Origin: Phanerochaete sordida
Taxonomy: Eukaryota; Basidiomycota; Agaricomycetes; Polyporales; Phanerochaetaceae
Assembly (NCBI GenBank): GCA_019973155.2
Contig: BPQB01000004.1
Span: 62,001-126,000, forward strand
Direction of reading: 5' to 3'
Length of the DNA stretch: 64,000 nucleotides
The translations under genes and the position numbers were made by a program. Position 1 is the first letter of the stretch. Each line of letters starts with the position of its first letter. Under the pieces are notes generated by a model. The model was not told where the DNA came from. It did not search any database and worked only from the letters and a program-made list of their open reading frames with translations. Below, piece after piece: positions 56,707 to 64,000 of the stretch.

Positions 56707-58835
56707 ATGGCTTACAGGTTACACGACACGCCCGATCCCTTCGCGAAAGTACTCGCCCCGCCCGCGGATGAATCTCCAGAGCAAGCGCAGGCCCGCGTGA
56801 GGGCGGAGAGACGGGCGGCCGAGAGGAGCAAAACCATCGACGCCGAGCTGGAGAGCGCTGGGAAAAGGATGACAGAGCAGAAGTCGGGTGTCTTGAAGAT
56901 GCTTCTCCTGGGACAGAGTGGCAGTGGTGCGTCTGCTGTCCCTTGCGGTGTGTTATACCACGCTCTTGCTCATGCGATGGTCGCTCGAAGGCAAGACGAC
57001 AGTTTTGAAAAGTGGGTGTCGTACGTCAATCGCTACGCGTTCCATTCTGACGCCTATCGTAGATATACGTATGATGGAGGCACTTACGCAATGGAACGAC
57101 GAACGACCTTTGTGGCGTGCCGTGATCCTCCGCAACTTGCTGTCCGCTGTGAACGTCGTTGCGCAAGCCCTCCAAGACGCGATCCAGGATCCCGACGAAG
57201 AAGTGGAGCGCCTCCCCGTCATACCAATCTCATTCCACGGATACTCGAAGCCACGGACATCCGACGACTACGAATCTAACCATGCCAATGGTTCCACTAC
57301 GTCCCTTATCCCGCCCGCGCCTCAGTTCGCTTACGACCATCACACGGCTCAAGCTGGGACCTCTAAGGACCCTTATTGACGACCTCGAGGAGATCTTGTA
57401 TGGCAGTCGGCAGACGGACGCAGAGGAGCCGAAGGTATGCTGGCCTATTCATCTCGCACGTGCCTTGCGTTGATGTGCCCGGCTTTTTTCTACAGGAATT
57501 TCGTGTTCGTTCTCAGGAGCAGTGGATGCTCAATGTCCGCGCCGACAGGAACTACAGCAAATACATGTCTGTCTTGAACGTTGTCAGTCAGCTACGCATG
57601 GAAATTAAAGAACTCTGGAACGACGCTGTTGTAAGGGCGGTGCTCAAGCGGAGGCGCGTTGCTTTGGACAGCTGCGAGGAGTAGTACGTACTCAATTTTA
57701 TACCAGCCTGCTCGACCTCTCTAACTCAAAGGAAGTTTCCTCGACCACTCCGATCGCATCGTGAGCCGTGCCTTCATGCCGACAGATAACGACATTCTCC
57801 AGGCGAGGCTTCCAACAATTGGAATCCAGGAGTATTGCATCAAATTCTCCAACCCAGGCGAGTCGCCTCTATTTGGAGTGGTAGCCGGGCTTATTTTGGA
57901 AAGCGTGCAGCCGTACGCGCAGCGCTGGGCTTGGACAGATGGTGGATATACGACATCGGCGGCACGAAGAAGCATGTGAGCGATCTCCGTCGCACGCGCA
58001 AATCCTTGCTCACGGAGATGACAGCGGGCGAAGTGGGCACAGTACTTCGATGACGTGCACGTCATCCTGTTCCTGGCGCCTGTCCATAACTTCGACGAGC
58101 CCGCAGGCGAAAGCAAGCCCCCGAGCAGACCGATGAGCCCGCAGCAAAGACCTACCAGGCAAGACTCAGCGGAGCCAGGGAGGCCAAAGTCCAGTGGTAT
58201 GAAGGACATGTTCGAACTCTGGCAGTCGATCTGTAAAAACAAGCTACTTCGCCGCGCTACCATGATATGTGAGTACTTGTTCAGATCTCGCCAGGGCTGG
58301 GTCTGAGTCTGCCGACAGTATTCTTGAACAAGATAGATCTTCTCGAGAAGAAGATCGCGGCGGGCAAGGATCCTAGGGCACATATCTCAGGTCATTACAA
58401 CAGCAGGGATGCAGACAGCTACTTGACATGTGAGCTAGTCCGCATCTCTGTCCGATTATTGTACTTGACAAGCCGTGCTACGCGTCACAGGGCTCGATAA
58501 GCAATTCAGAGCTGCCATGCGGATTGCAGATCAGGCAGAGACCAAACGAACTTGCTATGTCTACCGCACGAGCGCTGTGGTCAGTGCCGCTCGAAATAGA
58601 CTTTGTGATGAATGTGGACCTGATTGATTATATCATGAAGGACTCAGCCCGGACCAAGGTCGTTCTCGCCAGCAGTGAGTACCTAGCTACGGTCTTGTCT
58701 GTGCACTATGATTGATCCTGCTCCATTCAGTCCAGACAGTGGTCTTAGAACAGAGTTTGAGAAGCGGTGCGTGCGACTGGTTACAGCTCCATGCCTCACA
58801 CCTTACTCTCCTCTTTTCCAGTACAACTCGTATAA
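56707..58835 (+). CDS. Atypical G-protein alpha subunit, tandem copy 1
   Basis: Heterotrimeric G-protein alpha-like GTPase. It begins MAYRLHDTPDPFAKVLAPPA with no Gly2, so no myristoylation is expected. The P-loop GQSGSGKTT is split by an intron at 56927 (phase 1). The helical domain follows (RMMEALTQWNDERPLWRAVI). Switch I is DNDILQARLPTIGIQEY, with the arginine and T-x-G kept. Switch II reads DIGGTKKHRAKWAQYF (57952 onward): the catalytic Gln is Thr at 57964-57966. A ~25-residue Pro/Ser-rich insert follows LAPVHNFDE. G4 is FLNKIDLL (about 58325). G5 is degenerate (RTSAV). I end the gene at SLRSVQLV (58835) by an inferred last intron; the last two exons are uncertain. A related gene follows at 59444 with introns in matching places. 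Confidence 0.8.
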
Positions 58836-59443
58836 TTTACTCCTCATTACTGCTCTGTCACTCTTCACAAAAGACTGGCCAAGAGAGCGCTGAGCGCCTT
58901 GATCATTGTTTGTGTCTGGTTTTCTTGGGTTTTATGGTTATGTACAGGTATCAGCCCTCCATCACTATCTATTCCGCCATGGACACCTCGGTAACTTCCA
59001 CGACTGCGTCCGGTAGCAAAGGGTGCCCGTGGCGCCTTGTCTCCTCATTGTATTCCGCGATGCGCCAGCCCTCCGTTGCCGACCGCGCAGCCAAGTAGAA
59101 CCGGATGTTCGGCTTGCTCGACGGAGCGCCCCCGGTGAGTCGTATTGGCGTTCCGCGTCTTCGCGCCAGCCGTCTTGATGGGCCTGCGTCTCCAACATCA
59201 CGCTGCACGGCGAACCTTCTCGGCCATCGCGTGCATCGCTTGTCGCACAATTGGGCCTGACGACGAACGACAGCCGCCAGTCTAGTCGCCTCCGGACCAC
59301 GACAGTCGTGTTTTGGCTATGCGACGTCGACGGGCGCATCGGCCCTTTCTTGCACGCCCCTTTGTACCCCTCCCGCTATATGTAGTCGCCATGCTGCCTC
59401 GCGATGAGCAGACACAGGCACTGATCTCTCTAGGTCTACACCC
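58836..59443. other. Spacer between the two G-alpha genes, with an unresolved minus-strand frame
   Basis: On the minus strand two overlapping frames look partly protein-like: DWRLSFVVRPNCATSDARDG (59283-59130) and then PNIRFYLAARSATEGWRIAE (59110-58969), ending VTEVSMAE at 58969. Joining them needs a frame change near 59130, where no GT-AG intron fits. It may be a small gene with an undetected exon, or a pseudogene. Confidence 0.35.
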
Positions 59444-61535
59444 ATGGGTCCAGATGACCTCGCGCAGTATGTCTGGAGCGATAAGGGCAACAGGCCTCCA
59501 TTTCTCCCACCGTCCGAAGATGCACGGGAAAACCAGATGCGAGCGGAGGCGGCGACACGAAGCCACGAGATCGACCGAGCCCTCGCTAGGGAGGCGAGAG
59601 ATAAGCGGCGAGACAAGGAGCATATTCTGAAGATGCTCCTGCTTGGTCAGAGCGGAAGCGGTGCGCCCTGTGCTACTGCGCCACAGATTCCGTGCTGACG
59701 CTTCGGTTTGCAGGCAAAACTACTGTCCTTAAAAGTGAGTGGCGTATACCTTCTGTGACACTGCCACTGATCCAGACTTACTCAGATATACGGATGATGG
59801 GCGATAACGAGAAGTGGGAAGCAGAGCGTGGCCTGTGGCGTCCGGTGGTCTACTACAACCTCCTGCACTCAGTGAACGCGGTGGTGCAAGCTTTGGGCAG
59901 CGCCATAGTGCACCCGGCAGAAACAGTATCGGCCGGGCGCGGTGCCCCAGCGTCGTTCTCGCCTACTAGCAGCTGGGATAGCACCACCGGCCGGCACTCC
60001 ACGGACTCGCGTGCGTCCTCAGAACGGCCGCCGCCGCCTGCCCTGACCATGCAACACGGGAAACTCCGGCTCGAGCTCGCGCCGCTGCGGCAGGTCGAGG
60101 CGGACTTGGAGGCGTTGTTGACCACGCAGGCCGTGGACGACAGCTGGGATCCCGGCGACGCGGTGCTGGTGGCGACACCATTCGTTGACGTACCGGTCGA
60201 GAACATTTGTGGGCCGAGGGAGAAGCCAAAGGAGCTCACTGCGCGCTCGCACGAAGAGTGGATGGGCACGGTGGCTCCGCTGCTCAGGGCGGCGCAGACG
60301 GGCGCGAGCAACGTTGTGACAGTGGCTGCGAATGTCCTATGGCACCAGCACAAGGACATCACACAGCTCTGGCAGGACCGCGCAGTGCAAGACACGATCC
60401 GGAGGCGGAGGGTCATTCTTGACAGCTCAGGAGTCTAGTGCGTGTCGCACAGATCTCGACGTATTTCTGCTCATGCCTGGTAGCTTTCTGAACCACGCAG
60501 GCCGCATCGCTCAACGCAACTACGTGCCCACAGACGACGACATCTTGCACGCGCGGCTGCACACGATCTCAGTGCAAGAATACAACATCGACCTCCCTGA
60601 TCCCCAAGCGACACAAAATTCCGACAGCGTCCAGCCACACTTCGCGAAGCTGCGGGGCAAATTCGGTGTTGAGCAGTGGCGCATCTTCGACGTCGGTGGC
60701 TCCAGGACGCAGGTATGTACGCTTCAGCCGCCGCTTGTGGTTGATGCTCATGGTGCCATCCAAACGCAGAGGGCGCACTGGCTGCCGTTCTTCGACGACG
60801 TCAAGTTCGTCCTCTTCGTCGCCCCCATCCACTGCTTCGACGAGCACCTAGCCGAAGATCACCGGGTCAACCGCCTGGCAGACTCGATCCAGCTCTGGAC
60901 CGCCCTCGTCAAGTCGGCGCTGCTGAAGCGTACAGACTTCATACGTGGGTTTCTTTCGTCACCAGCGCAAAGCGCTGACTGAGACGAATTGCGTCAGTGT
61001 TCCTGAACAAGGTGGACCTGCTGCGGCAGAAGCTCGCGGCGGGCAGCGACCCGGCGCGGCACGTCCCCCAGTACACAGGCGGGCTCGATCCCGACAAATT
61101 CACCTCTTGTGAGTTGGCTTCATATGCCCTGCTGCATCCGTGATCAAGACAATACTAATCGCATCTGTGACTAGACGTCAAGCGGAGCTTTAGCCAGATA
61201 TACAAGCAATCGCCTCTGTCCAGGCCTGAGAATCGCACGCTGTACATCCGGACGACAGCCGCAGTGGTGCGTTTTCCGCTTGATCCTTCCGATAACGACT
61301 GGACGATCTGTTACCTTTCGCAGGACCCTCAGCACACCCAGGCCACCCTGGTCAGCAGTGGGTACCCCTCGCCCAGGCGTTTCTTCGCAATCCTTACGCT
61401 TACCTTATTGCAGTCGAGGACGCCATTCAATCACGAAACGTGGAAAAGAGTACGTGTTTGTCGTTGGCAACCCATCCATCCCTAGCTGATGATCCTGGTC
61501 GAACCACAGGCCTTGGCTTGAGCTCGCTGCAGTAG
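59444..61535 (+). CDS. Atypical G-protein alpha subunit, tandem copy 2
   Basis: Second alpha-like GTPase, same order of domains and same intron phases as its neighbour. It begins MGPDDLAQYVWSDKGNRPPF; Gly2 could be myristoylated but Ser6 is absent. P-loop GQSGSGKTT is split by an intron (phase 1), followed by IRMMGDNEKWEAERGLWRPV. The helical domain has long inserts. Switch I is DDDILHARLHTISVQEY: arginine kept, but the Gly of T-x-G is Ser. Switch II reads DVGGSRTQRAHWLPFF with Ser at 60701-60703 in place of the catalytic Gln. G4 is FLNKVDLL (about 61000) and G5 is RTTAAVDPQ. The C-terminal helix is SIEDAIQSRNVEK; the end depends on a last intron, either near 61490 or, as chosen, at 61535 (GLSSLQ). 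Confidence 0.83.
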
Positions 61536-61988
61536 TGTAACAAAATGGTCCAGTAGAGCGTATTTATGTGGCGAATCTGAAAAATTCGCCGAACTTTTGG
61601 AGCTGAAATTTCCAGGCACCAATAGGCTCCCCTTGTGCGGGGAGAGGGGATCTTGGGGAGATCTCACATCATGGAGCTTGGAAATTTCAGCAGAAATTTC
61701 GCGGAGCGCACATAAATACACTCTAGTACCAGTCTCAATAAATCTTCTCAGCTGTTCTAAACACGTCCAAACTAAATCACAATTAATTATCAGCTCCCCT
61801 TCTGCCATACGGTACACGTAATAGATTAACACAGGTATATACACACAGATAATGGGCACAGCACACAAAGCGATGATCAGGACCGAATAGCAATGTCAAC
61901 ATTGGACAGTAAACAGTCGCGCTCAACGCGTCTGCGCGGGGTATACAACAACAAGGAAGTCCTCGCAAGACCCAACGAAAGGAGCTGC
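61536..61988. other. Spacer between G-alpha copy 2 and the lyase gene, mostly a MITE-like element
   Basis: Convergent 3' flanks. Apart from the inverted-repeat element at 61554-61725, AT-rich sequence only. Confidence 0.6.
61554..61725. mobile_element. MITE-like inverted-repeat element with TA flanks
   Basis: Left end TAGAGCGTATTTATGTG (61554-61570) and right end CACATAAATACACTCTA (61709-61725) are inverted repeats with 16 of 17 matches. Excluding the outer TA pairs, the terminal inverted repeats are 15 bases, and TA at each edge fits a Tc1/mariner-type target duplication. A second inner inverted repeat is perfect: GCTGAAATTTCCA (61602-61614) against TGGAAATTTCAGC (61679-61691). A small stem CTCCCC/GGGGAG sits at the centre (61627-61642). 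No ORF. At 172 bases it is a non-autonomous element if mobile. Confidence 0.65.
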
Positions 61989-63819
61989 TCACAAAAGCTC
62001 GAAGAGCGTCGCGCCTGCGACGAGCGCGCACACGCCCACGAGCATCCCATACACGCCGCCGACGCGGCGCGCGAGCGCCGCGCTGTCCTGCTTCTGCGAG
62101 CCCTTGGCCGTGGTGGACGGGCTCGGGCTGCCGGTCCCGACGGTCGGCTTGCCCGTCACGCTCGCGGCGGGCGTCGCGCTCGCGAGCTGCGCCGCGAAGC
62201 CGCTGTCGCCGAGCGGCTGGCTCCAGAAGAAGCACGCGTCGCTCACGTAGTCCGCGCCCTCGGCCTTGGCGAGGAACGCGGCGTACGTGCCCGCGGGGTC
62301 GCCGTACACGGCGGCGACCGCCGCGACGTTTGGGTACAGCTCCGCCGCGTACGACGTCTCGGACGGCCCCGGCGGCACGGTCATCGCGTAGTCGAGCGCG
62401 GCTTGGATCGTCGCGCCGGCCGAGGTGGTCTTGTTCCATGCGTTCACGCCGACGTATTGGCCGAGCTTGGCGTTGGTCTGGCAGGCAGGATTGGTGAGTT
62501 GCGGCAGTGGATGAAAACGGAGAAGACACAGACAATCATCGCTGCGAGGTTGTACGCGCGGTAGTGGTACGGGCGCGTGCGCGCTGACTCTAGCGGCTGC
62601 AGATGGTCCAGTGAGCGATGCGACGGCTATGTGCATGCAAAGACGCGTACCTGATCGCCGTTGGCCGCGATCTGGCCCATATAGATACCACTGAAGTACT
62701 CCTCGATGGTGCCCTTCGCGCCATCCGTGTCGCCGGCGAGGATCTGCAGCGCGGCGAGTTGATTGTAGAAGAAAGAGCCGTGATTACTGGTGTGCCATGC
62801 TGGTGAGCTGACTATATGCGCATGAACACGACGGGGAAAGCTCACTTGGTCGCGGCGCGCTCCTGCTTCGCAATGTCTGCGGTCGTGAGCCACTGGACGT
62901 ACTGCTGCGCCCAGGCGGTGAGGCCCGCGTCGATGTCGGACGTCCACTTTGGCGCCTGAGTCTCGCGGAGGAGCAGCACCGCGCTCACGATCTTCACCAT
63001 GCACTTTAGGTCGCTGCGTACATGCATTAGCAATGACGCGTCTCCATGACAAAAACACGGCTCACAGGACGCCGGTGTGCGTGCCGACCTGGCCACTGGG
63101 CCCGCCCTGCATCTGCGCGTAGTTGAGGTTCGGATTCATCTTCGTGTCGGGCGCGAGGAACCACGCGTTGACGAAGGACGCGGCGTTCTGCGCGTAGTCG
63201 TCCGCGCGCGTGAGCGCGTACGCGAGGGAGTTGTAGAGCACCGCGTCTGCGAGCGTCTCGAAGTCGCCGATGTTGTTGACGACGCGGTTGGCCGGATTCA
63301 GCTGGCCATCTCGGTTGACGTAGTTGCACTGCTGCCAGACTGCGTGGCGTGGGGATTAGCGGAGGGGAAACTAGGGCAGATGGGCGGGCGTACCCTGCTC
63401 TGGGGTCAGGGCGGTTGTGTTGTGGACATTTGAGCAGTCCGCCCACTCGCTGTAAAGCGGTCAGCAAAGCATGCAACGAACAAGCTGGGGTGAGGCGCAC
63501 TATGGGGCCCAGCTCTCGTAATCATGATAGTCGCCAGACGGCGGAGCGAAGGGCTTGTTCATGACGGCTGTATGGCGCACACGGTGAGCACATCTTCAAC
63601 GGTGAACAAGGGACGCGCCTCACTCCATGGGCTGCCCTGTACGCTCGACTGGGCCCAGGAGATGATTGTCTGGTTCGCGGGGCCGGTGTTGGGGTAGGTG
63701 TTGTTGAGGATGTCCTGCGGGGCGATGAAGACATTGGCGTAGTCGACCAAGGAGTGGACGGGCGCGACCGCGCTGAGGGCGGCGACGACCAGGCAAAGGA
63801 GCGAATTGCGGTGCTTCAT
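61989..63819 (-). CDS. Secreted, GPI-type alginate-lyase-family protein
   Basis: Protein with the alginate lyase fold (PF05426-like). A signal peptide (MKHRNSLLCLVVAALSAVAP, start 63819) is followed by VMNKPFAPPSGDYHDYESWA, the usual PPSGDKHDY..WAPY signature. Further core motifs are VWQQCNYVNRDGQLNP, FVNAWFLAPDTKMNPNLNYA, GTHTGVLDLKCMVKIV, NHGSFFYNQLAALQI (catalytic-region NHG) and PLESARTRPYHYRAYN. A Ser/Thr-rich spacer and a hydrophobic tail (YGMLVGVCALVAGATLFELL) end the protein, indicating GPI attachment. About six introns are inferred. Fungi do not make alginate, so the real substrate may be another uronic-acid polymer; the reaction is inferred from the family. Confidence 0.87.
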
Positions 63820-64000
63820 GGGGAACGAGACGAGGCAGACGAGCACGGGCTCCCGACGCCGGACGCCTCGCGGGTTATAAGACAAACGCTAATCAGCGCG
63901 CGCCGTGCTTGATCCCGAGCCCGTCGCCGGTGCCTGGCCTTGGCACGCGCTACACATACCATATACGGCAGGAAGTGTGCTTCACGATGACCAATACCCC
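63820..64000. other. Upstream region of the lyase gene
   Basis: Promoter of the minus-strand gene. A TTATAAG motif lies at 63875-63881 (CTTATAA on the minus strand), about 56-62 bases before the start. The window ends here. Confidence 0.45.

Noticed and set aside
1..64000. tRNA, rRNA, CRISPR array, retrotransposon or viral genes
   Set aside because: No B-box-like GGTTCGANTCC with a matching acceptor stem, no spaced repeats, and no integrase, reverse transcriptase or capsid motif noticed on either strand.

Overview
This window comes from a nuclear chromosome of a filamentous basidiomycete, most likely an agaricomycete. Almost every gene is broken by several 45-65 nt GT-AG introns. The coding DNA is GC-rich, genes are closely packed on both strands, and the proteins are typically fungal (GATA-finger SNF5, Zn2Cys6 factor, Kre9-like GPI proteins, NCS1 permease, expanded G-alpha genes). 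I found no rRNA, tRNA or CRISPR array. All gene models were joined by eye from splice signals and reading frame, so exon edges are predictions.

Layout, left to right. 1-5.6 kb: most of SNF5 (SWI/SNF). 6.1-7.2 kb: a secreted Ser-rich Kre9-like protein. 7.6-16.7 kb: replication genes MCM4 and ORC3, with a secreted type-B carboxylesterase between them on the minus strand. 17.0-18.4 kb: a MoaB/CinA-fold protein with a mitochondrial-type leader. 18.6-20.6 kb: a La-module RNA-binding protein. 21.1-24.3 kb: Hsp20 and the splicing factor SYF2, both minus. 24.3-26.6 kb: an unknown protein and a second Kre9-like protein. 27.2-33.1 kb: VPS15, the Vps34 PI3-kinase regulatory kinase. 33.6-35.4 kb: a second La-module gene, inverted relative to the first. 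36.0-37.3 kb: a bHLH factor. 38.8-39.8 kb: divergent OST4 (44 aa) and QCR8. 40.3-44.9 kb: divergent MTG2 (mitochondrial Obg GTPase) and MON1. 47.1-51.2 kb: a Zn2Cys6 factor. 52.0-55.4 kb: an NCS1 permease and SEC11. 56.7-61.5 kb: two tandem atypical G-alpha genes, then a short TA-flanked inverted-repeat element. 62.0-63.8 kb: a GPI-type alginate-lyase-family protein.

Most genes are housekeeping. Some share pathways: MCM4 and ORC3 (origin licensing), VPS15 and MON1 (endosome identity), OST4 and SEC11 (ER translocon processing), and QCR8 and MTG2 (mitochondria). Nothing suggests a biosynthetic cluster or an integrated virus.

The most unusual points are these. The two G-alpha proteins both lack the switch II catalytic Gln. 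The two La-module paralogues have mitochondrial-looking N-termini and similar intron sequence. The inverted-repeat element looks like a MITE. Three gene-poor gaps (13.1-13.8, 37.3-38.8 and 45.5-46.4 kb) hold decayed-looking ORFs or diverged repeats.
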